This document shows, one piece after another, positions 1 to 5,876 of a stretch of 5,876 nt of DNA. Position numbers and translations under genes: made by a program. The stretch comes from Bacteroidales bacterium GP4 (GTDB taxonomy: Bacteria; Bacteroidota; Bacteroidia; Bacteroidales; Muribaculaceae): the NCBI GenBank assembly GCA_001701065.1, contig DAAL01000093.1:1-5876 (forward strand). Direction: 5' to 3'. Under the pieces are notes generated by a model. The model had not been told where the DNA came from and searched no databases. It was given only the letters and a program-made list of their open reading frames with translations. Numbering within the stretch: the stretch's first letter is position 1; every line of letters begins with the position of its first letter.

Positions 1-51
1 CTCGACCCACTGATTAAGAGTCAGTTGCTCTACCAACTGAGCTACGGAGTC
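1..51 (-). tRNA. tRNA-Lys (anticodon CUU), 3' part outside window
   Basis: Read on the minus strand, the sequence begins GACTCCG (acceptor 5' strand) and continues with TA, a D-arm GCTC-AGTTGGTA-GAGC, and an anticodon arm ACTGA-CTCTTAA-TCAGT. The 7-nt loop CTCTTAA places CUU at positions 34-36, which reads the lysine codon AAG. The variable region begins GGGTC. The T-arm and the 3' acceptor strand lie beyond the left edge, so about 51 of roughly 73 nt are visible. The 5' end is fixed at position 51 by the start of the acceptor stem. A good promoter lies 25 nt upstream (76-107), so this is probably the first or only gene of its transcript. The identity rests on the anticodon and the conserved D-arm. 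Closure of the acceptor stem cannot be checked here. Confidence 0.93.
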
Positions 52-75
52 ATTGCGTTTTTCTCAAATGCGATG

Positions 76-107
76 CAAAGTTAGTAACTTTATTTTAGAT
101 GTGCAAA
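76..107 (-). promoter_or_regulatory. Bacteroidota-type promoter for tRNA-Lys
   Basis: On the minus strand a TTTG (-33 element, 107-104) is followed after 20 nt by TAACTTTG (83-76), an exact match to the TAnnTTTG -7 consensus of the primary sigma factor of Bacteroides. Transcription would start near position 69-70, about 18 nt before the tRNA 5' end at 51. That is a normal leader length for RNase P processing. The assignment comes from consensus match, spacing and position. Confidence 0.8.
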
Positions 108-205
108 TTTTTGTGCGTACTTTTCTTTATAAAATATTTTGTAAAAATGGATGCAGTTGATATATAGTGGTTTGTGGAGTAAAATAATTTTAGATGGGGT
201 CATTG

Positions 206-260
206 CCGGGCTGTCAAGATGCTTAAAAGCGCCGTCATTTTTGAGCCAAGGGACGGCTGG
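206..260 (+). repeat. GC-richer patch with competing inverted repeats
   Basis: GCCGTC (231-236) can pair with GACGGC (252-257). The same right arm can instead pair with an upstream arm (206-215 with 252-260, one bulge and two G-U pairs in plus-strand RNA). GCTT-AA-AAGC (221-230) makes a small hairpin inside. The patch is near 50% GC, while its flanks are very AT-rich. It could be a gene remnant, a dispersed repeat or a structured RNA. Nothing in the window decides between these, and the pairing may be fortuitous. Confidence 0.25.
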
Positions 261-441
261 AATTGTTAAAAGGGGGATGAAAATAAACTTTTTAATATAA
301 AATAGGGTTAAAAATACAGATATATATTTTAAAGTTAGAGATGTTGATGTGCAGTGGGTATGGTTATGCAATAGTCCAAATTTTGATTTATTAAACAGGA
401 CAAAGATATCGCACAATCAACATTAACTAAATTTTTCCCTT

Positions 442-476
442 GAGGTCATAGTTGTGAAACTGTGGCCTCTTTCATT
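442..476 (+). terminator. Hairpin with plus-strand polarity, possible terminator
   Basis: GAGGTCATAGTT (442-453) and AACTGTGGCCTC (458-469) close a GTGA tetraloop. As plus-strand RNA all 12 positions pair, two of them as G-U wobbles. As minus-strand RNA those two become A-C mismatches. The arm is followed by TTTCATT, a weak T-rich tail, so it resembles an intrinsic terminator for rightward transcription. No rightward gene lies upstream in the window, so the function is uncertain. It may be a relic, the end of a small RNA, or a backstop between the mut operon and the tRNA. Confidence 0.4.
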
Positions 477-485
477 AAGGGGTAT

Positions 486-528
486 ATAAAAATAGAACGG
501 GAAGACTCGAAATGAGTTTTCCCGTTCT
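486..528 (-). terminator. Rho-independent terminator of the mutA-mutB operon
   Basis: Two 15-nt arms (494-508 and 514-528) pair around a 5-nt loop, including an uninterrupted 10-bp stem AGAACGGGAA/TTCCCGTTCT. In minus-strand RNA it is followed directly by ATTTTTAT, and it begins 24 nt after the mutB stop codon. One internal position is an A-C mismatch on the minus strand (G-U on the plus strand). The T-run exists only on the minus-strand side, which sets the direction. Confidence 0.88.
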
Positions 529-552
529 GATGAGTGGAAGTGGAGACAGCTG

Positions 553-2691
553 TTAAGCTTCCTCTCCGTTTAGAATTTCAAGCATCTTGATAGCCGATAC
601 AGGGATTCTTGTTCCGGGGCCGAAGATGGCAGCTACACCGGCTTTGTAAAGGAAGTCATAGTCCTGTGCGGGGATTACACCGCCGGCAGTTACAATGATG
701 TCCTCGCGTCCGAGTTTTTTAAGCTCTTCGATCACCTGAGGTATGAGGGTCTTGTGACCAGCAGCAAGAGATGACACACCGAGGATGTGCACATCGTTTT
801 CTACAGCTTGGCGGGCAGCTTCGGCAGGAGTCTGGAACAACGGTCCCATGTCCACATCGAAACCGCAGTCAGCATAACCTGTAGCTACCACTTTCGCACC
901 ACGGTCATGACCGTCCTGACCCATCTTGGCAATCATGATACGCGGTTGACGACCTTCTTTCTTAGCGAATTCTTCACACATGGCTTGTGCACGGATGAAG
1001 TCGGGGTCTTGTTTTGTTTCGTTGCTATACACGCCTGATATGGTTCTGATTACAGCTTTATAACGTCCAACTACCTCTTCGCAAGCATCGGAGATTTCAC
1101 CCAATGTGGCACGGAGTCCGGCAGCCTTCACAGCGAGGTCAAGGAGATTGCCTTTCTTAGTGCGAACACATTCAGTGATTGCCGCAAGTGCTTCCTTGAC
1201 AGCCTTTTCATCACGATGTGCCTTGAGGTCGTCAAGACGTTCGATTTGTTCTTTTCTAACTTCAGTGTTGTCGATTTCAAGGATATCGATGGGGTCTTCG
1301 TGGTCAAGACGGTACTTGTTGATACCTACGATGGTCTGACGGCCTGAGTCGATACGAGCCTGAGTACGAGCTGAAGCTTCTTCGATACGGAGCTTGGGAA
1401 GTCCGGTTTCGATGGCTTTAGCCATACCGCCGAGTTTCTCGATTTCCTGAATGTGAGCCCATGCGCGATGAGCGATGGCATGGGTAAGAGCCTCTACGTA
1501 GTAAGAACCGCCCCATGGGTCGATTTCCTTGGTTACATAAGTCTCTTCCTGGATATAAATCTGAGTGTTACGTGCGATACGTGCCGAGAAGTCAGTGGGA
1601 AGTGCTATAGCTTCGTCAAGAGCATTGGTGTGCAATGACTGGGTGTGACCAAGCGCTGCGCCCATAGCTTCGATACATGTACGTCCCACGTTGTTGAACG
1701 GATCCTGCTCGGTGAGTGACCAACCGGAAGTCTGCGAGTGGGTACGTAGCGCAAGTGATTTCGGGTTTTTGGGATTGAACTGGCTTACAATCTTAGCCCA
1801 AAGCATACGAGCCGCACGCATCTTGGCTATTTCCATGAAGAAGTTCATGCCGATAGCCCAGAAGAATGACAAGCGGGGAGCAAAAGCATCGATGTCCATT
1901 CCTGCGTTCACACCAGCACGGAGGTATTCGAGACCGTCGGCGAGTGTATAGGCAAGCTCAATGTCACAGGTGGCACCTGCTTCCTGCATGTGGTAGCCTG
2001 AGATAGAAATTGAGTTGAACTTAGGCATGTTCTGCGATGTGTACTCGAAGATGTCGGCGATTATTCGCATTGAGAACTCCGGCGGGTAAATGTAAGTGTT
2101 ACGCACCATGAATTCCTTCAAGATGTCATTCTGGATAGTACCAGCCATTTCGTCAAGCTTGGCTCCTTGTTCAAGACCTGCATTGATGTAGAACGCAAGC
2201 ACGGGAAGCACTGCGCCGTTCATGGTCATGGACACTGACATCTTATTCAAAGGTATACCGTCGAAGAGGACTTTCATGTCCTCGATAGAGCAGATGGACA
2301 CACCGGCTTTACCTACGTCGCCCACCACGCGTTCGTGGTCGGCATCGTAACCGCGGTGAGTGGCGAGGTCAAACGCTACCGAAAGACCTTTCTGACCTGA
2401 TGCGAGGTTACGGCGGTAGAATGCGTTGGATTCAGCAGCTGTAGAGAATCCTGCGTACTGGCGTATAGTCCAGGGACGCAAGGGGTACATTGCGCTGTAC
2501 GGACCGCGGAGATAGGGGGGAATACCTGACATGAAGTTAAGGTGTTCCATACCTTCGAGGTCATCTTTAGTATAAATAGGTTTAACGGGGATAAGCTCGG
2601 GAGTCAACCAGTCTTCCCCATGAGCTACGGCACCATGCTGAGCACCGAAAGCGTCTTTTGTTATATCTATAGTTTTAAAATCGGGTCTCAT
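553..2691 (-). CDS. mutB: Methylmalonyl-CoA mutase large subunit (cobalamin-binding)
   Basis: This 712-residue protein is the catalytic subunit of adenosylcobalamin-dependent methylmalonyl-CoA mutase (EC 5.4.99.2), a cytosolic enzyme that interconverts succinyl-CoA and (R)-methylmalonyl-CoA. Residues about 30-550 form the substrate-binding TIM barrel, with the family signature [13 protein letters not shown] at 72-84. By comparison with the Propionibacterium shermanii enzyme as I remember it, Y79, Q187, R197, Y233 and H234 match its active-site Tyr89, Gln197, Arg207, Tyr243 and His244. Residues about 582-712 are the B12 domain. It has D593-G-H595-D-R-G598, 41 residues, S640-S-L642, 27 residues, then G670-G671, which fits the base-off/His-on consensus; H595 would ligate cobalt. 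K589 and D593 match the Lys/Asp of the cobalt-ligand triad. Length is normal for the family, with a slightly short N-terminus. The ATG start lies 8 nt after the mutA stop, without a Shine-Dalgarno sequence, as is usual in Bacteroidota. All key residues are present, so the enzyme should be active. Confidence 0.97.
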   Translation of the reverse strand: MRPDFKTIDITKDAFGAQHGAVAHGEDWLTPELIPVKPIYTKDDLEGMEHLNFMSGIPPYLRGPYSAMYPLRPWTIRQYAGFSTAAESNAFYRRNLASGQKGLSVAFDLATHRGYDADHERVVGDVGKAGVSICSIEDMKVLFDGIPLNKMSVSMTMNGAVLPVLAFYINAGLEQGAKLDEMAGTIQNDILKEFMVRNTYIYPPEFSMRIIADIFEYTSQNMPKFNSISISGYHMQEAGATCDIELAYTLADGLEYLRAGVNAGMDIDAFAPRLSFFWAIGMNFFMEIAKMRAARMLWAKIVSQFNPKNPKSLALRTHSQTSGWSLTEQDPFNNVGRTCIEAMGAALGHTQSLHTNALDEAIALPTDFSARIARNTQIYIQEETYVTKEIDPWGGSYYVEALTHAIAHRAWAHIQEIEKLGGMAKAIETGLPKLRIEEASARTQARIDSGRQTIVGINKYRLDHEDPIDILEIDNTEVRKEQIERLDDLKAHRDEKAVKEALAAITECVRTKKGNLLDLAVKAAGLRATLGEISDACEEVVGRYKAVIRTISGVYSNETKQDPDFIRAQAMCEEFAKKEGRQPRIMIAKMGQDGHDRGAKVVATGYADCGFDVDMGPLFQTPAEAARQAVENDVHILGVSSLAAGHKTLIPQVIEELKKLGREDIIVTAGGVIPAQDYDFLYKAGVAAIFGPGTRIPVSAIKMLEILNGEEA

Positions 2692-2699
2692 AGTGCTGA

Positions 2700-4562
2700 T
2701 TATTTTAGAAGTCGAGCGTTAAAATCTTGAAGAGTTTCGAGTACGTTGCAGCGAACGTGTATAAAGTCGTTTATGCCGACGGCTTTCAAGTCGTCCATGC
2801 AAGCAGGCGCACCTGCCACAACAAATTGAGCACGTCCGTCAAGATACTTGAATGCTTCCGGAGCAAGAGCGGCGTATTCGTCATCGCTTGAGCAAAGCAC
2901 GATTACGTCGGCATTCTTGGCGAGAGCGGCATCAACGCCTTCCTGAACGGTGTCAAATCCTAAGTTATCGATGATTTCATAACCTGCACATCCGAAGAAG
3001 TTGGTAGAGAACTGAGCGCGAGCCAGTCGCATAGCCAAGTTACCGATGGTAAGCATGAACACTTTCGGACGGTTGGAAGCAGCTTCAGTGGCAAGACGCA
3101 AAGCTTCGAAATCGCTTGCCGCACGCTTCATGGAGAGTGCGCCTTCAGCGTTGTGGTGGTCTTCACCTCCGTGGTGGCATCCGCAGCTGCAAGCTGTGTC
3201 TTCGATTTTCTCAGCAGCCATTTCGTTCACGTTGGGGTACTGGTTGGTACCGAGCAGAATCTCTTTGCGGCGTGCAACGTCAGTGTGGCGTTTAGCCGAT
3301 GTCTCGTTGATAGCTTTCTGTATTGAGCAATCGTTGATGCAAGCGAGGAATCCGCCTTTTTCTTCTACGCTGAGGAATAGCTTCCAGGCTTCGTTGGCGA
3401 GTGACACAGTCAGAGTCTCTACATAATAAGATCCGCCTGCCGGGTCAACAACCTTGTCAAGGTGGCTCTCTTCCTTAAGAAGGAACTGCTGGTTGCGTGC
3501 AATGCGTTCCGAGAATGCATCGGGTTTCTTATAAGGAAGGTCAAACGGCAGGGTAGTGATTGAATCCACACCGGCAAGAGCAGCCGACATGGTTTCTGTT
3601 TGTGAACGGAGCAGGTTCACATGGGCATCGTAGATTGTCTGGTTGAAGCGTGAAGTAATGGCGTGAGCCATCATTTTGCAAGACTGTTTTGATTCAGGCT
3701 TGTACTGTTCAACAATCTGAGCCCAGAGCATACGTGCTGCACGGAATTTTGCGATTTCCATGAAGTAGTTGGATGAAACACCCATGTTGAACTTGATGCG
3801 GTGAGCCACTTCGTCGGGTTTAACTCCGGCATCAGTGAGCATCGACATCCATTCGGCACCCCAGGCAAGAGCGTACCCGAGTTCCTGATAAATGTAAGCA
3901 CCGGCATCGCAGAAAGTGAACGAGTCCACTGCAAGCACTCTCAGGTTAGGCACAATCTTTACTGTTTCAAGAAGCTCTACAGCGAGAGCCTTGATGTCGC
4001 CGGGGAATTCAGTTCCGTGTTTCAAAGCACGGCGCATGGGGTTGAAATCGATTGATCCGTGGAAGTCCTCAAGTTGACCTGCGTTACGCAGATATTCAAC
4101 CAATGCTTTGGCTAAAACGATAGCCTTCTTGGGGCATGAGCGGAAGTTGATTTCGTACTTTTTCAGGTCTAAACCTTCAAGAAGCTGTTTCACTTCATCG
4201 GCAGTTGCCACAGGCACGTTGAAACCGATGGAGGTGATGCCCTTGGTGATGATTTCAAGAGCCACTTTGTTAGCTTCAGCCGGAATTTCGGCTACAACTT
4301 CCTGACGGATCAGCCAGTCGTTGTCAGTACGTGTACCTCTAATGTAGGGGTATTCGCCGGGTAGCGAATCAGTGGTTTTGAAGTCAGCAATGTTTTCTGC
4401 GCGGTAAACCGGCTCGACATTGAAGCCCTCGTTAGTGCGCCAGACAAGTTTCTTGTTGAAGTCGGCACCTTTCAGGTCAGTCTCGACTTTAGCTCTCCAT
4501 TCATCGTAGGAGGTTTCATGAAACCCGTCAAACAATTTTTCATTGTCAATTTTTTCTGTCAT
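2700..4562 (-). CDS. mutA: Methylmalonyl-CoA mutase small subunit (non-catalytic)
   Basis: This 620-residue protein is the structural partner of MutB in the heterodimeric mutase, and is homologous to it but catalytically inert. The TIM-barrel region (about 30-440) keeps family blocks such as the helix [45 protein letters not shown] and [13 protein letters not shown]. The C-terminal flavodoxin-like fold (about 498-620) has lost the cobalamin ligand: [14 protein letters not shown] stands where MutB has the DGHDRG region. That is the known state of bacterial MutA. An unusual Cys/His-rich stretch, [13 protein letters not shown] (458-470), sits in the linker between the two domains. Length is close to the roughly 638 residues of the Propionibacterium homologue. 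It is the first gene of the operon: the ATG is about 65 nt downstream of the inferred transcription start, and mutB follows after 8 nt. No Shine-Dalgarno sequence precedes the start; the upstream stretch is A/T-rich. Confidence 0.95.
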   Translation of the reverse strand: MTEKIDNEKLFDGFHETSYDEWRAKVETDLKGADFNKKLVWRTNEGFNVEPVYRAENIADFKTTDSLPGEYPYIRGTRTDNDWLIRQEVVAEIPAEANKVALEIITKGITSIGFNVPVATADEVKQLLEGLDLKKYEINFRSCPKKAIVLAKALVEYLRNAGQLEDFHGSIDFNPMRRALKHGTEFPGDIKALAVELLETVKIVPNLRVLAVDSFTFCDAGAYIYQELGYALAWGAEWMSMLTDAGVKPDEVAHRIKFNMGVSSNYFMEIAKFRAARMLWAQIVEQYKPESKQSCKMMAHAITSRFNQTIYDAHVNLLRSQTETMSAALAGVDSITTLPFDLPYKKPDAFSERIARNQQFLLKEESHLDKVVDPAGGSYYVETLTVSLANEAWKLFLSVEEKGGFLACINDCSIQKAINETSAKRHTDVARRKEILLGTNQYPNVNEMAAEKIEDTACSCGCHHGGEDHHNAEGALSMKRAASDFEALRLATEAASNRPKVFMLTIGNLAMRLARAQFSTNFFGCAGYEIIDNLGFDTVQEGVDAALAKNADVIVLCSSDDEYAALAPEAFKYLDGRAQFVVAGAPACMDDLKAVGINDFIHVRCNVLETLQDFNARLLK

Positions 4563-4600
4563 GATTTGATATTTTAAGAAAATTGCTTTTCCGATTTAGG

Positions 4601-4625
4601 GTTAATTCACTGTTTAGTGTATAAC
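4601..4625 (-). promoter_or_regulatory. Stem-loop at the 5' end of the mut mRNA leader
   Basis: In minus-strand RNA, GTTATACACT (4625-4616) can pair with AGTGAATTAAC (4611-4601) across an AAAC loop. The outer GTTA/TAAC and inner CACT/AGTG helices are separated by a small internal bulge. It would start within a few nucleotides of the inferred transcription start (about 4627). Such 5'-terminal hairpins often stabilise mRNA. No ligand-binding fold is evident, and the leader is too short for a cobalamin riboswitch. Confidence 0.35.
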
Positions 4626-4632
4626 TTAGTTG

Positions 4633-4664
4633 CAAAGTTACAAAAAGAGGATTAATAAAAACAA
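4633..4664 (-). promoter_or_regulatory. Bacteroidota-type promoter for mutA-mutB
   Basis: On the minus strand TTG (4664-4662) is followed after 21 nt by TAACTTTG (4640-4633), an exact TAnnTTTG -7 box. Transcription would begin near 4627, giving a 65-nt leader before the mutA ATG. The -7 box is identical to that of the tRNA-Lys promoter, but the -33 element lacks the first T. It shows that the mut operon can be transcribed independently of the upstream dnaG. Confidence 0.72.
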
Positions 4665-4711
4665 TTTTTTGAATGGTTTTTCAGCACGTTTTCATTCGTT
4701 TACACAACAAA

Positions 4712-4727
4712 GTGAATATATATTCAC
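4712..4727. repeat. 16-bp perfect palindrome after dnaG
   Basis: GTGAATAT/ATATTCAC is a perfect palindrome 11 nt beyond the dnaG stop codon. In minus-strand RNA it can form a short hairpin followed by TTTGTTG, so it could be a weak terminator for dnaG. Alternatively it is a dimeric-regulator site, lying about 50 bp upstream of the mut -33 element. The stem is AT-rich, so terminator strength would be low. Either reading is tentative. Confidence 0.4.
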
Positions 4728-4738
4728 AAGTAATGCAA

Positions 4739-5876
4739 TTATTTGCGCGGATTGAGTATGCGTTCGCCTAAATATTTGGACAATTCGCTGCGCACATTAT
4801 TCAGTTCCACAAGCTCCTGCATGAGGTTCTTTATCTCGTCCAAGTTGTGTTCAACGTCGCTCGACATGCTTTTCATGCGTTTCTGCACGCCTTTTATCTT
4901 GCATTCGTAAATAGCGTCGAGATATTCGTAGAAAGCGCGCGGCACAAGGTCGTTGAGCCGTTCTTCCTCGGTTTCCACTTTGGAGTACTTGGTGTGAACC
5001 TTGCTCAAAGTGTGCTTCTCGCTCACAAGCTGCAGCGTGATATCCCTTATCGTGCTGTCAGGGTGGGAGGTCAGATGTTTTTCTATATAGGATGCCGAGA
5101 ATGAGCGCATGGTTTCCTGATAGATTGCATCGGCATTTTCTATAAGGAAGCGTTCCTCCTTTTCTATATTACGCATGTCAGTCACTTCCTTCCTGATTCT
5201 TTCTTCACCGGCGGTGATGTAAGCCTGGCGTTCCGCAAAAAACCGGCTTTCGGCTGCTTTCGCATCGCCTTCCCAGTGTTCTCCTATAAGTTGTTTAGCT
5301 TCGTCTATCACATGCACTACATCGCGGTTAGTGAAATGAAGCTCCTTGTCCTTCATCTCATATTCGATATACTGTATGACATTGAAAGGAACAAGCTGTT
5401 CGTTCTCATCAGGGAAATCGGCAAGATAGAGTAGCCCGTAACGCAGGATGTACTGCAGAATCTTCATTTCGTAAGGTCGCAGGAACCTGGCATAGTCATC
5501 GGAGTTGCTTCCGGTGGCTGCGGTTGTTTTAGCTATGCTTTCTGCCTCGACGGGCTGCTGAACCGGTTCGTCGACATTCTCTATCGATGCCGCCGCTTCG
5601 TCTTTCGCTTTTTTTAGCTGGCTCTTCTCCGCTTGCGTCCTTACCCGTTTCTCCACTTCGAGAGTCACTACGCGCTCGTCAATCTCAAGGCGATGGCTGC
5701 ATTCCTTGATGTACACGTTGCGGGTGAGCGGATCGGGAATTACTGATATCGATTGCACGATTTCGCTTATCGCTTTTGACTTGGCTATGGGGTCATTCTC
5801 CACCCCCTGCAGCAGAGTGGCGGTTTTGAAATGGATAAAGTCTACTTCGTTCTTCTTTATGTATTCTTCCAGTTCC
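4739..5876 (-). CDS. dnaG: DNA primase, C-terminal part (5' end beyond window)
   Basis: The last 378 residues are visible and the frame is open through the right edge. A GTG at 5803 is internal (Val), not the start, because related primase sequence continues in frame upstream of it. The piece containing DPIAKSKAISEIVQSIS and IPDPLTRNVYIKECS resembles the helical end of the DnaG catalytic core in Bacteroidota. A charged, low-complexity Ala/Glu/Lys/Gln linker follows (visible residues about 79-126). The rest (127-378) is a mostly helical C-terminal region of the kind expected to contact the replicative helicase DnaB. The zinc-binding and TOPRIM domains, which make RNA primers at the replication fork, would lie outside the window, so their catalytic residues cannot be checked. 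No strong terminator follows; a 16-bp palindrome lies just downstream. Identification rests on recalled family similarity rather than a catalytic motif. Confidence 0.82.
   Translation of the reverse strand, partial: ELEEYIKKNEVDFIHFKTATLLQGVENDPIAKSKAISEIVQSISVIPDPLTRNVYIKECSHRLEIDERVVTLEVEKRVRTQAEKSQLKKAKDEAAASIENVDEPVQQPVEAESIAKTTAATGSNSDDYARFLRPYEMKILQYILRYGLLYLADFPDENEQLVPFNVIQYIEYEMKDKELHFTNRDVVHVIDEAKQLIGEHWEGDAKAAESRFFAERQAYITAGEERIRKEVTDMRNIEKEERFLIENADAIYQETMRSFSASYIEKHLTSHPDSTIRDITLQLVSEKHTLSKVHTKYSKVETEEERLNDLVPRAFYEYLDAIYECKIKGVQKRMKSMSSDVEHNLDEIKNLMQELVELNNVRSELSKYLGERILNPRK

Larger units (their letters stand above)
52..485. other. AT-rich intergenic spacer with no supported gene
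   Basis: Apart from the tRNA promoter, this stretch between tRNA-Lys and the mut terminator holds no gene I can support. A 108-codon open frame on the minus strand (90-416) would start at TTG. It has low-complexity Phe/Ile/Lys/His-rich composition and runs through the tRNA promoter, so it is most likely chance. The spacer also contains a GC-richer patch (about 193-276) with small inverted repeats, and a separate 12-bp hairpin at 442-469. No TAnnTTTG promoter on the plus strand was found that could drive a small RNA. Confidence 0.6.

Noticed and set aside
90..416. 108-codon minus-strand open frame in the left spacer
   Set aside because: It would need a TTG start, has low-complexity AT-driven composition, overlaps the tRNA-Lys promoter and resembles no family I recognise. 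Such frames are common by chance in AT-rich DNA.
498..620. Loss of the DxHxxG motif in MutA read as a damaged gene (these numbers are MutA residues, nucleotides about 2703-3071)
   Set aside because: A degenerate cobalamin domain is the normal state of the small subunit of bacterial heterodimeric methylmalonyl-CoA mutases. The frame is intact and the partner MutB keeps all motifs.
3046..3426. Plus-strand open frames inside mutA and mutB, the longest of 126 codons
   Set aside because: They lie wholly antisense to well-conserved enzyme genes and show no independent promoter or recognisable protein features. They are shadows of the real reading frames.
4563..4738. Cobalamin riboswitch before mutA
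   Set aside because: The leader after the inferred transcription start is about 65 nt, and I see no B12-box-like segment or multi-helix fold in the spacer.
5801..5803. GTG as the start of a complete 354-residue gene
   Set aside because: The same frame stays open to the right edge, and the upstream residues read as ordinary protein continuous with the primase. The GTG is an internal valine codon of a gene cut by the window.

Overview
The window looks like chromosomal DNA from a Bacteroidales bacterium, possibly of the Muribaculaceae/Bacteroidaceae type. Three things point there: two promoters of the Bacteroidota form (TTG/TTTG about 20-21 nt before TAnnTTTG), no Shine-Dalgarno sequence in front of the starts, and a two-gene mutA-mutB operon beside a Bacteroidota-like DnaG C-terminus. 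The family-level placement is inference. Coding DNA has moderate GC, while the spacers are very AT-rich. Every recognised gene lies on the minus strand.

Layout, left to right in window coordinates. Positions 1-51 hold the 5' part of a tRNA-Lys(CUU), cut by the window edge, with its own promoter at 76-107. Positions 52-552 contain no convincing gene. This spacer holds the tRNA promoter, a GC-richer patch (about 193-276), a hairpin (442-469) that pairs fully only as plus-strand RNA, and the terminator of the mut operon (486-528). Positions 553-2691 are mutB, the large cobalamin-binding subunit of methylmalonyl-CoA mutase. Positions 2700-4562 are mutA, its non-cobalamin-binding partner. Positions 4563-4738 form a 176-bp spacer with the mut promoter, a 5'-leader hairpin and a palindrome just after dnaG. 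Positions 4739-5876 carry the C-terminal part of DNA primase (dnaG), which runs off the right edge.

Transcription order is dnaG, then mutA-mutB, then (as a separate unit) tRNA-Lys. MutA and MutB form the heterodimer that interconverts succinyl-CoA and (R)-methylmalonyl-CoA. In fermenting Bacteroidales this is the B12-dependent step leading from succinate to propionate. The two genes are 8 nt apart and share one promoter and one terminator, so they form a complete small operon. No epimerase, decarboxylase or G-protein chaperone (MeaB/ArgK) gene is visible here.

I found no mobile element, CRISPR array, defence system or clearly undescribed system. The most noteworthy items are a Cys/His-rich insertion in the MutA linker, the structured leader of the mut mRNA, and the plus-strand-oriented hairpin in the otherwise empty spacer.
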